Assembly (NCBI RefSeq): GCF_000406925.1
Contig: NZ_KE136347.1
Location: 224,025 to 288,024 of the forward strand
Source: Enterococcus columbae DSM 7374 = ATCC 51263
GTDB lineage: Bacteria > Bacillota > Bacilli > Lactobacillales > Enterococcaceae
Length of the DNA: 64,000 bases
Direction of reading: 5' to 3'
Each line of letters starts with the position of its first letter. Position 1 is the stretch's first letter. The notes under the pieces were generated by a model. That model was not told the origin of the DNA. It did not search any database and saw only the letters and a program-made list of their open reading frames with translations. A program made the position numbers and the translations under genes. Positions 56,924 through 64,000 of this stretch are shown piece by piece.

Positions 56924-57955
56924 ATGACAAGAAGAATTACATTTATGAGTGCCATTAACGAGGCTTTAGAACAATCAATGGAAAAAGATGATCGTGTGAT
57001 TTTACTCGGTGAAGATATCGCCGGAGGAGCAACAATTGAGCATTTGGCCGAACAAAATGAAGATGCTTGGGGAGGCGTTTTCGGAGTAACCAAAGGCTTA
57101 ATGCAAAAATTTGGCCGTGAAAGAGTTATCGATACACCAATTTCTGAAATGGGCTATATGGGCGCTGCTGTTGGGGCTGCTGCAACAGGCTTACGTCCAG
57201 TACCAGAATTGATGTTTAACGACTTTATGGGCTTTTGTTTTGACACCATCTTAGCTCAAGGTTCAAAAATGCGTTATATGTTCGGTGGAAAAGCAAAAAT
57301 TCCAATGACTGTGCGTACTTGCCACGGTGCCGGTGCGAGTGCTGCTGCTCAGCACTCTGGATCTTATTATGGTATGTTTGGTTCAATACCAGGTTTGAAG
57401 GTAGTTGTACCATCTAATCCTTATGATGCAAAAGGTCTATTAAATGCGGCAATCGCCGATGATAATCTAGTTGTATACTTTGAAGATAAAACACTTTATG
57501 GTCTCAAGGATGAAGTGCCAGAAGAATACTATACGGTTGAAATCGGTAAAGCAAAGGTTAAACGTGAAGGAACAGATTTAACGATTGTTACAATCGGTAA
57601 GATGCTGTACGTTGCTTTAGAAGTCGCAGATAAATTAGCTAAAGAAGGTGTCTCAGTAGAAGTAATTGACTTAGTGACTGTAGCGCCATGGGATCAAGAA
57701 ACGATTATCAATTCTGTGAAGAAGACTGGTCGATTGATTGTGGTTGATGAAGCAAACCCACATAACAATACGGCAACTGATATTGCATCAGTTGTAAGTG
57801 ACAAGGCCTTTGATTATTTAGATGGACCGGTTAAATGTGTTTGTGCACCAAATACACCAGTACCATTTGCAACTAATTTAGAACAATTATACATTCCAAA
57901 TGCAGAGAAGATTTTAAACGTTGCTGCAGAAATTATTGATGATTTGAAAAAATAA
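56924..57955 (+). CDS. acoB: Acetoin dehydrogenase E1, beta subunit
   Basis: 343-aa partner of AcoA. It has the pyrimidine-binding half (ILLGEDIAGG, TPISEMGYMGAAVGAAATG) and the transketolase C-terminal domain (VIDLVTVAPWDQETI, VVDEANPHNN). The ATG at 56924 is chosen because AAAGGAG (56909-56915) lies 8 bases upstream. It is spaced 18 bases from acoA. Confidence 0.93.
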   Translation: MTRRITFMSAINEALEQSMEKDDRVILLGEDIAGGATIEHLAEQNEDAWGGVFGVTKGLMQKFGRERVIDTPISEMGYMGAAVGAAATGLRPVPELMFNDFMGFCFDTILAQGSKMRYMFGGKAKIPMTVRTCHGAGASAAAQHSGSYYGMFGSIPGLKVVVPSNPYDAKGLLNAAIADDNLVVYFEDKTLYGLKDEVPEEYYTVEIGKAKVKREGTDLTIVTIGKMLYVALEVADKLAKEGVSVEVIDLVTVAPWDQETIINSVKKTGRLIVVDEANPHNNTATDIASVVSDKAFDYLDGPVKCVCAPNTPVPFATNLEQLYIPNAEKILNVAAEIIDDLKK

Positions 57956-57970
57956 GGAGGTGCGTGATGA

Positions 57971-59170
57971 ATGGCTACAGAAGTTTTGATGCCTAAATTA
58001 GGATTAACCATGACTGAAGGGACGGTTGATCAATGGTTCAAAAATGAAGGAGACTACGTTGAAAAAGGAGAGGTTATCTGTACGATTAGTTCAGAAAAAT
58101 TAACTCATGATGTAGAAGCTCCGGAAGCTGGCGTACTTTCGCAACTTCTTGTAAAAATTGGTGAAGAGGTTCCTTGCCAACAAGCGATTGCCATTATTGG
58201 CGAAGGCGCAACTAAAACAGAGGCAGCTAAGCCAGCTGAAGAAGTAAAAGTTGAAGAAAAAGAACAAGTAGCACCACCAGTAGCGAAAAATGCTGAACCA
58301 ATAAAAAGAGAGCCAACCGACCGCATTTTTATTACCCCATTAGCTAAAAAAATTGCTGAAAGTAAAGGCATTGATTATCGCCTAATTACTGGTACGGGTG
58401 GTAACGGTCGAATTACTAAACGCGATGTTGAAAATTATCAACCAGTTGCTCAAAGCGTAGCGGTTGCTGCTACGGTACCTGCTTATGGTGCGGGCTTGAC
58501 TGGTATGCGTAAGACGATTGCTGAACGGATGATGACAAGCTTACATCAAAGTGCACAGGTTACCTTACATCAAAAAGCAGATGTCAGCAAGCTAATGGCC
58601 TTTAGAGCAGAATTAAAGGCAAAAGCCGATATGCCGTTAGTCGATGGACAAACCAGCATTACCACCTTGCTTGCTAGAGCAGTAATCTTAGCTTTAAAAG
58701 AAACTCCTGCAATGAATGCTTGGTATCATAACGGTGTCTATGAAGAAAAAGAGGCTGTCCATTTAGGCATGGCGGTTGCTTTACCTGATGGCTTAGTTGT
58801 ACCAGTCGTTGAAAATGCTGATAATATGAGTTTAACGATGTTGGGTCGTACTTTAGCTGATCGTATTACTAAAGCGCAAAGTGGCACCTTGGCTGGCCAA
58901 CATTATACTGGTTCAACCTTTACTATTACAAATATCGGTAAAACCGGAGTAGAATACTTTACGCCGATTTTAAATACGCCAGAAGTAGGAATCTTAGGGG
59001 TGGGTACTTTAATGAGTGAGTTAGCCTTAGTTGAAGGACAAGTTGTTGAAAAACAAAAATTACCACTCAGCTTGACCTTTGATCACCAAGTCATTGATGG
59101 TGCACCGGCTGCTGATTTCCTAGCAAAAGTAATTCATTATCTAGAACATCCATATGCACTAGTATTATAA
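57971..59170 (+). CDS. acoC: Acetoin dehydrogenase E2 (dihydrolipoyl acetyltransferase)
   Basis: 399-aa core protein that transfers the acetyl group to CoA. Domains in order: one lipoyl domain (about 2-77) with the lipoylated Lys in SSEKLTHDVEAP, a charged linker, a subunit-binding domain (FITPLAKKIAESKGID, GTGGNGRITKRDVE, about 118-155), and the catalytic domain with the active-site His in LTFDHQVIDGAPAADFL. AAGGAGGTG precedes the ATG by 8 bases. Confidence 0.94.
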   Translation: MATEVLMPKLGLTMTEGTVDQWFKNEGDYVEKGEVICTISSEKLTHDVEAPEAGVLSQLLVKIGEEVPCQQAIAIIGEGATKTEAAKPAEEVKVEEKEQVAPPVAKNAEPIKREPTDRIFITPLAKKIAESKGIDYRLITGTGGNGRITKRDVENYQPVAQSVAVAATVPAYGAGLTGMRKTIAERMMTSLHQSAQVTLHQKADVSKLMAFRAELKAKADMPLVDGQTSITTLLARAVILALKETPAMNAWYHNGVYEEKEAVHLGMAVALPDGLVVPVVENADNMSLTMLGRTLADRITKAQSGTLAGQHYTGSTFTITNIGKTGVEYFTPILNTPEVGILGVGTLMSELALVEGQVVEKQKLPLSLTFDHQVIDGAPAADFLAKVIHYLEHPYALVL

Positions 59171-59189
59171 GCGAGAGAAGGTGAATAAG

Positions 59190-59492
59190 ATGAAATTAAA
59201 AGCAGCTTTTATCTTTTTAGCACCAGAAGCAGATTTTCATGTACACCAAACAACCATTGATACACCACAAGTTGAATTAACGACTGTAGGGGTGAAAAAT
59301 TATGCTGATGCTGTTAGTGCTGCAGTTGAGCTAGAACAGTCAGGTATTCAAGCCATTGAATTATGTGGTGGCTTTGGAATAGAAGGAGTCGCCAAAATCA
59401 AACAAGCCCTACAAAAAACAACTGCGGTCGGCGTTGTTCGCTTTGATATACATCCTGGATTAAATAACCAAAGTGGCGATGAGCTGTTTTAA
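59190..59492 (+). CDS. DUF6506-family small protein at the end of the aco operon
   Basis: 100-aa soluble protein. It matches my memory of DUF6506: a KAAFIFLAPEAD start, VELTTVGVKNYADAVSAA, a AIELCGGFGIEGVAKI block with a conserved Cys, and the end FDIHPGLNNQSGDELF. AAGGTG is 6 bases from the ATG at 59190, and the gene follows acoC by 19 bases, before the operon terminator. The function is unknown. Operon position suggests a link to acetoin or to 2-carbon aldehyde metabolism. Confidence 0.75.
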   Translation: MKLKAAFIFLAPEADFHVHQTTIDTPQVELTTVGVKNYADAVSAAVELEQSGIQAIELCGGFGIEGVAKIKQALQKTTAVGVVRFDIHPGLNNQSGDELF

Positions 59493-59524
59493 TACACGCT
59501 TTGACTGCTAAATGGTCATAATTG

Positions 59525-59565
59525 AAAAACGTTCCATTCCATTAATTTGGAAGGGAACGTTTTTT
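59525..59565 (+). terminator. Terminator of the aco operon
   Basis: AAAAACGTTCC pairs with GGAACGTTTTTT, with an inner ATTCC/GGAA-type stem. Confidence 0.88.
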
Positions 59566-59585
59566 AAAAATTAAAACACACATAT

Positions 59586-59613
59586 TTTAAAGCGTTTTCT
59601 AAAGTGGTATAAT
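59586..59613 (+). promoter_or_regulatory. Promoter and cre box of the aldehyde dehydrogenase
   Basis: TTTAAAGCGTTTTCTA (59586-59601) fits the cre consensus at 14 of 16 positions. An extended -10 element TGGTATAAT (59605-59613) follows at once, so CcpA would cover the -35 region and repress. Confidence 0.65.
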
Positions 59614-59659
59614 AATAGGTGTTACGTTTAATGTAATGCAAGTCAAAGGAGGAAATTTT

Positions 59660-61042
59660 ATGACTTATCAAACGATTTATCCATACACCAATGAGGTATT
59701 AGCAACCTTTGAAGATGCAACCGAGTTAGATTTAGAAACAGCTTTGACTAATGGCCATCTTTTATATAAAAAATGGCGTAAAAATGATTTGCTGGCTCAA
59801 CGTAAAGAGCAATTACAACAAATCGCCCAGCTATTACGCCGTGATATTGACTACTACGCCGAAGTATTAACGAAGGATATGGGCAAATTATTTACGGAGG
59901 CCAAAGGGGAAATCGCTTTATGTGCAGACATTGCCGATTACTATGCTGAAAAAGCTGAAACCTTCTTAAAACCCAGAAAACTAGAAGAGGTACATGGCCA
60001 AGCTTATTATGTCAAACAAGCAACAGGTGTATTAATTGCCGTCGAACCATGGAATTTTCCTTTTTATCAAATTATGCGTGTGTTTGCACCTAATTTTATG
60101 GTAGGGAATCCAATTATTTTAAAACATGCCTCGATTTGTCCTAAATCAGCACAAGCTTTTGAAGAGTTGGTCACTGAAGCCAATGTTGAAACAGGTGCCT
60201 TTAAAAACTTATTTTTATCTTATGATTTAGTAGGTAAAGCAATTGCTGACCCTAGAGTTGTAGGTGTTTGTTTAACTGGCTCAGAACGTGGTGGCGCAAG
60301 CATTGCCCAAGTGGCTGGTGCCAATCTTAAGAAAACATCGATGGAATTAGGCGGAAATGATGCCTTTATTATTTTAGAAGATGCGGATTTTGATTTATTG
60401 GCAGAAACCATTCTTTTTGCTCGTTTATATAATGCCGGTCAGGTTTGTACCTCATCAAAACGCTTTATTGTGGTAGGAAAAGAAAATTATCAACGCTTTG
60501 TCGAGCTTGTTGTCGAAAAATTTAAATCAGCTAAATGGGGTGACCCAATGGATCCTATCACAACTTTAGCACCGTTATCTTCGGCAGCTGCGAAAAAACA
60601 AGTCCTAGAACAAATTCAGTTAGCAAAAGAGCATGGCGCAACAATTGTTTACGGTAATGAAGCGATTGATCATCCTGGTAATTTTGTTATGCCAACCGTT
60701 TTGACGAATATTACCAAGGATAATCCGATTTATAACCAAGAAATCTTTGGTCCAGTGGCTTCGATTTATCAAGTTGACTCAGAAGAAGAAGCCATTGAAC
60801 TGGCGAATGATTCGAGTTATGGTTTAGGTGGCACCGTGTTTTCTAAAGATTTAACTCATGCCAAAGCAGTCGCAGAAAAGATTGAAACCGGCATGACCTT
60901 CATCAATTCTGGCTGGGCTTCGCATCCAGAATTACCATTTGGCGGCATCAAAAATTCTGGCTATGGTCGCGAGCTAAGTGAACTAGGCTTTGACACCTTT
61001 GTCAACGAACACTTGGTCTTTGTGCCAGAAGCAGTACTTTGA
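59660..61042 (+). CDS. NAD(P)-dependent aldehyde dehydrogenase (succinate-semialdehyde dehydrogenase-like)
   Basis: 460-aa ALDH-superfamily enzyme. The cofactor and catalytic residues are visible: Asn in EPWNFPFYQ, the TGSERGG nucleotide loop, Glu in SMELGGNDAF and the nucleophile Cys in GQVCTSSKR. Its length and closest motifs resemble GabD/Sad-type enzymes. Lying after the aco operon it could instead oxidise acetaldehyde released by acetoin cleavage; this is inference. AAAGGAGG precedes the ATG at 59660. Confidence 0.9.
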   Translation: MTYQTIYPYTNEVLATFEDATELDLETALTNGHLLYKKWRKNDLLAQRKEQLQQIAQLLRRDIDYYAEVLTKDMGKLFTEAKGEIALCADIADYYAEKAETFLKPRKLEEVHGQAYYVKQATGVLIAVEPWNFPFYQIMRVFAPNFMVGNPIILKHASICPKSAQAFEELVTEANVETGAFKNLFLSYDLVGKAIADPRVVGVCLTGSERGGASIAQVAGANLKKTSMELGGNDAFIILEDADFDLLAETILFARLYNAGQVCTSSKRFIVVGKENYQRFVELVVEKFKSAKWGDPMDPITTLAPLSSAAAKKQVLEQIQLAKEHGATIVYGNEAIDHPGNFVMPTVLTNITKDNPIYNQEIFGPVASIYQVDSEEEAIELANDSSYGLGGTVFSKDLTHAKAVAEKIETGMTFINSGWASHPELPFGGIKNSGYGRELSELGFDTFVNEHLVFVPEAVL

Positions 61043-61118
61043 TCAAAAATAAACGAAGTATCGTCATCTTTAATATGATTTATATTAATATAGAAGTTTA
61101 ATTAGATATGTTCATAGT

Positions 61119-61168
61119 AAAAAGAGAGGTTTTACCAATTGAAATTTTAAGGTATCCCTCTCTTTTTC
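61119..61168. terminator. Bidirectional terminator between the aldehyde dehydrogenase and murR-like genes
   Basis: AAAAAGAGAGG pairs exactly with CCTCTCTTTTT around a 27-base loop, with A and T flanks on both sides. Confidence 0.75.
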
Positions 61169-61201
61169 TATCGATTCTTTTAAAATAAAATTACTTATTT
61201 A

Positions 61202-62041
61202 TTAGTTATTAATCTCCTCAATCAACTTACGACTATTGTATATTTTTTCGAAATATTGCTCGTTCTTTTGAAGAAAATTGTAAAAGATTGTATCGACTAC
61301 AAGTAGCTGTGCAAAGAGTGAGTTAGTAGCTGCACTACGTAAAAAAGCCTCTTTTGGAATAGAAGTTTGGATGCAGTGAGAGGCTAATTTAATTAACGGA
61401 TTTTTTCCTAGCATGGTTTGAGCGATGATTGGAACGGCCGCTTTTTTAGCAATTTGAGCTGCTTTGACAACTTCTTTAGTCAATCCTGAATTAGAAATCA
61501 GCCAAATTGCGCTATTTTCTTTATTACTAGAAAGCATAGCTGCTAAGATATGTAAGTCTTTCTCAAAAAAGACAATTTTTCCAATTCTACCCCATTTTTG
61601 ATAAATATCTTCTGCAATAATTGAACTAGCCCCGATACCAAAAACAAATAGCACTTCTTTTTCTTCTAATAATTGAATCAGATTATTAATTTGCTCTTCT
61701 TTTAATAATTCACATGTTTCTTCTAATGTCAGCATTGCATTATTACATAATTTACGTTTAGTGATCTCAAAAGAATCCTCTAAATTAATATCATCATATT
61801 TTTGCTCACGCATTTCGTTTTTTTCACCGTAGATTGATAGCTTCAATTCATTGATTGAACTAAAACCAATTTTTTTGACAAAACGTACAACACTAGGGGC
61901 ACTAGATTGTGTTCTTTCACCGATTTCTTTAGCAGTTGCATTAATGATTTCTTCAGGATATGTCAAGATATATTCAGCAATTCTCTTTTCTACATCGGTT
62001 AATTTATTATTCAGTAAATGAATTCTAGCTTGTACACTCAT
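61202..62041 (-). CDS. murR: MurR/RpiR-family transcription regulator
   Basis: 279 aa. The N-terminal HTH_6 domain (about 1-77, with ATAKEIGERTQSSAPSVVRFVKKIGF) is followed by a SIS sugar-phosphate-binding domain (about 120-260, VLFVFGIGASSIIAEDIYQKWG, WLISNSGLTKEVVKAAQIAKK). It is divergent from murQ-murP and probably senses MurNAc-6-phosphate. The ATG at 62041 has AAAGGAG 7 bases upstream on the minus strand; a longer start at 62077 is not supported. The name rests on context. Confidence 0.88.
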   Translation of the reverse strand: MSVQARIHLLNNKLTDVEKRIAEYILTYPEEIINATAKEIGERTQSSAPSVVRFVKKIGFSSINELKLSIYGEKNEMREQKYDDINLEDSFEITKRKLCNNAMLTLEETCELLKEEQINNLIQLLEEKEVLFVFGIGASSIIAEDIYQKWGRIGKIVFFEKDLHILAAMLSSNKENSAIWLISNSGLTKEVVKAAQIAKKAAVPIIAQTMLGKNPLIKLASHCIQTSIPKEAFLRSAATNSLFAQLLVVDTIFYNFLQKNEQYFEKIYNSRKLIEEINN

Positions 62042-62093
62042 TAAAAGACTCCTTTCATCAATGGAACAAAATTTCACATTTATAGAAATAATA

Positions 62094-62149
62094 TTGAAAT
62101 AAAATTTCTTTAGGTATATAATAATTATATCATAAGAAAACGCTTAAAA
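62094..62149 (+). promoter_or_regulatory. murQ promoter with candidate MurR operator and cre box
   Basis: TTGAAA (62094-62099), a 17-base spacer and TATAAT (62117-62122) form a good SigA promoter. GAAAT-AAA-ATTTC (62096-62108) is a perfect inverted repeat over the -35 box, a likely repressor site. A cre-like box (62134-62149, 14 of 16 on the minus strand) lies just after the start point. Confidence 0.7.
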
Positions 62150-62160
62150 GGAGAACTGAT

Positions 62161-63066
62161 ATGGAAAACTTGAATTTATCTACACTTAGTACAGAAAAAC
62201 GAAATCAAAAAAGCTTACAACTAGATGAGTTGACCTCTAAAGAAGCTTTAATACTTATGAATCAAGAAGATAGTAAAGTGTCTGTCGCTGTTGCTAAGGT
62301 GATACCAATGATTGATGAGGTTGTGCAGAAAGTAATAGAGGTGTTGTCAACTGGTGGTAGATTAATTTATATGGGAGCGGGTACAAGTGGACGTTTAGGC
62401 GTGCTTGACGCAGTAGAATGTCGCCCGACCTTTGGAACATCTGATGATCAAATCATTGGTTTGATTGCAGGTGGCAATGATGCAATGTTTCGTGCTCATG
62501 AAAATATTGAAGACCAGCCAAAATCAGGAGCAGATGATTTGAAAGCGATTCATTTAACTGAACATGATATTGTTGTGGGAATTGCTGCAAGTGGTCGGAC
62601 ACCTTATGTGATTGGTGGATTACAATATGCCAGTGAAATTGGTGCACAAACAGTGGGGCTTGTTTGTAATTTAAATTCACCGATTAAGCAAATTGCCCAA
62701 ATGACAATAGAAGTAGATTGTGGCCCTGAAGTTTTGACTGGTTCAACTCGTCTCAAGGCTGGTACGGCGCAAAAACTAATATTAAATATGATTTCAACGG
62801 TTAGCATGATTGGATTGGGAAAAGTTTATCAGAATTTGATGGTCGATGTGCAACCAACAAATGAAAAACTACGAGAGCGTTCTTTACAAATATTAATGGA
62901 AGCTACAGATATCAGTCGGAATCAAGCTAAAGAAATTTATGAACGAGCGAATAATAATCTAAAGGTGGCAATATTGATGCAATTGTTGGATGTAACAATT
63001 GAAGAAGCACAACGACGTTTGAAACAAGAAAATGGACATGTAAAAAAAGCATTGGATATGAAGTAG
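62161..63066 (+). CDS. murQ: N-acetylmuramic acid 6-phosphate etherase
   Basis: Cytoplasmic enzyme that removes the lactyl ether from MurNAc-6-phosphate to give GlcNAc-6-phosphate, in peptidoglycan salvage. At 301 aa it has the normal length. The SIS-fold signature YMGAGTSGRLGVLDAVECRPTF contains the catalytic Glu region, followed by GIAASGRTPYVIGGL and GPEVLTGSTRLKAGTAQKLILN. AAAGGAG precedes the ATG. The PTS gene follows 12 bases later. Confidence 0.96.
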   Translation: MENLNLSTLSTEKRNQKSLQLDELTSKEALILMNQEDSKVSVAVAKVIPMIDEVVQKVIEVLSTGGRLIYMGAGTSGRLGVLDAVECRPTFGTSDDQIIGLIAGGNDAMFRAHENIEDQPKSGADDLKAIHLTEHDIVVGIAASGRTPYVIGGLQYASEIGAQTVGLVCNLNSPIKQIAQMTIEVDCGPEVLTGSTRLKAGTAQKLILNMISTVSMIGLGKVYQNLMVDVQPTNEKLRERSLQILMEATDISRNQAKEIYERANNNLKVAILMQLLDVTIEEAQRRLKQENGHVKKALDMK

Positions 63067-63078
63067 AGGTGAATAAAA

Positions 63079-64000
63079 ATGGATAAAAATCAAAAATTAG
63101 CGGAAGAAATTTACAAAGCTATCGGTGGAAAAGATAATGTTAATAAAATCATTCACTGTATGACGCGTGTTCGTATAGCTATTAAAGATTATACTCGTGT
63201 TAATATGGATGAACTAAAGAAAATTGAGGGAGTCATGGGGGTTGTTGAAGATGAAATGCTACAAGTTGTTGTTGGTCCTGGTACTGTAAATAAAGTTGCT
63301 AATAATATGGTTCAAATGGCAGGTGTAGAGTTAGGTGAAGAGTTTCCATCTAATCACCAAGAAAATAAACAACTTGTTAACGAAAAAGCCAAAGAAATAA
63401 AACAGCAAGTCAAGGGGAAAAATCAACATAGATATTCTAAAATTTTGAAATCAATAGCGAATATTTTTGTTCCTTTACTGCCTGCTTTTGTAGGATCAGG
63501 TATTATTGGTGGGGTTGCCTCTGTATTAAAAAATTTAATTGCTTCTGGTCATCTTAGTGGTGATGTATGGGCAAATGTAGCAACGGTTTGTGGATTTATT
63601 CAAAGTGGTGTTTTTGGTTATCTCGTTATTTATGTAGGTATTTATAGTGCAAAGGAATTTGGCGCTTCTCCTAGTCTTGGTGGGGTAATAGGTGGGGTTA
63701 CCACCTTGGCTGGTATGAATCCTGAAGCACCATTAAAAAACATTTTTACGGGTAATCCACTTTCTGCTGGACAAGGAGGTATTATTGGTGTTATTTTGGC
63801 AGTTTATATTTTGTCTTTAATTGAAAAATATTTACACAAAAAGGTACCTGAAGCCTTAGATATTATTATTACGCCAACTTTAACATTACTAGTTACTTCT
63901 TTAATCACTATTTTTCTATTGATGCCTTTTGCTGGATTGGTTTCAAGTAGTTTGGTTTCTAGTATTAATTGGGTTTTAGGTGTAGGAGGCGCTTTTTCTG
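63079..64000 (+). CDS. murP: PTS transporter EIIBC, N-acetylmuramic acid type (partial, cut by window end)
   Basis: The first 307 codons are in the window and the frame is open to the edge. The N-terminal EIIB domain (about 1-85) has the phosphorylated Cys in IIHCMTRVRIAI. A charged linker (about 95-120) leads to the EIIC membrane domain, with VPLLPAFVGSGIIGG and several hydrophobic helices. The glucose/sucrose-type EIIBC family includes MurP. Pairing with murQ and a MurR-like regulator makes MurNAc the likely sugar, taken up as the 6-phosphate. AGAGGTG precedes the ATG at 63079. Confidence 0.9.
   Translation, partial: MDKNQKLAEEIYKAIGGKDNVNKIIHCMTRVRIAIKDYTRVNMDELKKIEGVMGVVEDEMLQVVVGPGTVNKVANNMVQMAGVELGEEFPSNHQENKQLVNEKAKEIKQQVKGKNQHRYSKILKSIANIFVPLLPAFVGSGIIGGVASVLKNLIASGHLSGDVWANVATVCGFIQSGVFGYLVIYVGIYSAKEFGASPSLGGVIGGVTTLAGMNPEAPLKNIFTGNPLSAGQGGIIGVILAVYILSLIEKYLHKKVPEALDIIITPTLTLLVTSLITIFLLMPFAGLVSSSLVSSINWVLGVGGAFS

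Noticed and set aside
1-64000. CRISPR arrays, prophage, integrase or restriction-modification genes
   Set aside because: Reading through the window I found no regularly spaced repeats, no integrase, no phage structural genes and no methylase/endonuclease pair.

Overview
The window reads as chromosome of a low-GC Gram-positive coccus. The closest fit is Enterococcaceae (Enterococcus, Vagococcus or a relative). The support is: strongly AT-rich sequence, Bacillus-type promoters and ribosome binding sites, frequent TTG starts, LiaFSR/VraSR-type signalling, a Bacillus-like dinG-ypmB-aspB-asnS order, an enterococcal-looking Mn superoxide dismutase, CcpA (cre) boxes, and an AcoR/sigma-54 acetoin dehydrogenase locus. 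The genus is an inference from translated sequence only.

Layout. 1-6433: a tightly overlapping histidine operon (end of hisZ, then hisG, D, C, B, H, A, F, IE). 6448-9810: promoter and glycine T-box leader followed by glyQS. 9821-12996 (minus strand): metallo-hydrolase, AEC transporter, YidC2-type insertase and acylphosphatase; then a divergent rRNA/tRNA methyltransferase, an HD-domain protein and a lipoprotein. 15435-19845: D,D-carboxypeptidase (minus), Gfo/Idh oxidoreductase, DEAD-box helicase, VanZ-like protein. 19846-21176: a gene-poor patch with a cold-shock gene on the minus strand and, downstream of it on the same strand, what looks like the right end of an IS200/IS605-type element with a TnpB guide-RNA (omega-RNA) scaffold but no tnpA or tnpB. 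21177-28243: tRNA-Arg(CCT), an M23 hydrolase with three N-terminal repeats, a DinG homologue whose helicase motifs are all lost, ypmB, aspB, asnS. 28374-35940: GtrA, MltG, GreA, LiaF-LiaS-LiaR, KtrA-like protein, HesB-like protein, DUF1189 protein, SodA. 36113-44672: second cold-shock gene, phosphohexomutase, LCP protein, class B PBP, ABC-F ATPase, ThyA. 44723-52120: hemolysin-III-like protein, DegV, YpmR/YpmS-like pair, MsrA, YozE, CtpA, and an SOS-type Y-family polymerase with a YolD-like partner. 52425-59492: AcoR, then an acetoin dehydrogenase operon (lpd-acoA-acoB-acoC-DUF6506) behind a textbook -24/-12 promoter and a cluster of GTCTCA half-sites. 59660-64000: an aldehyde dehydrogenase under a cre box, and a divergent MurR / murQ-murP locus for N-acetylmuramate salvage, cut by the window edge.

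How the genes work together. The his operon makes histidine from PRPP and ATP, but no histidinol-phosphate phosphatase is seen here. A large share of the middle section concerns the envelope: DacA, MltG, PBP2b-like protein, LCP ligase, CtpA, the M23 hydrolase, LiaFSR and MurNAc salvage. The right third is carbon-catabolite territory: four cre-like boxes lie at acoR, upstream of the aco operon, at the aldehyde dehydrogenase and at murQ.

Most of the window is ordinary core genome. The points that deserve a second look are the orphan omega-RNA-like remnant downstream of cspA, the uninterrupted hisZ-hisG reading frame, the DinG homologue with an intact exonuclease but erased helicase motifs, and the sigma-54/UAS architecture of the aco operon.
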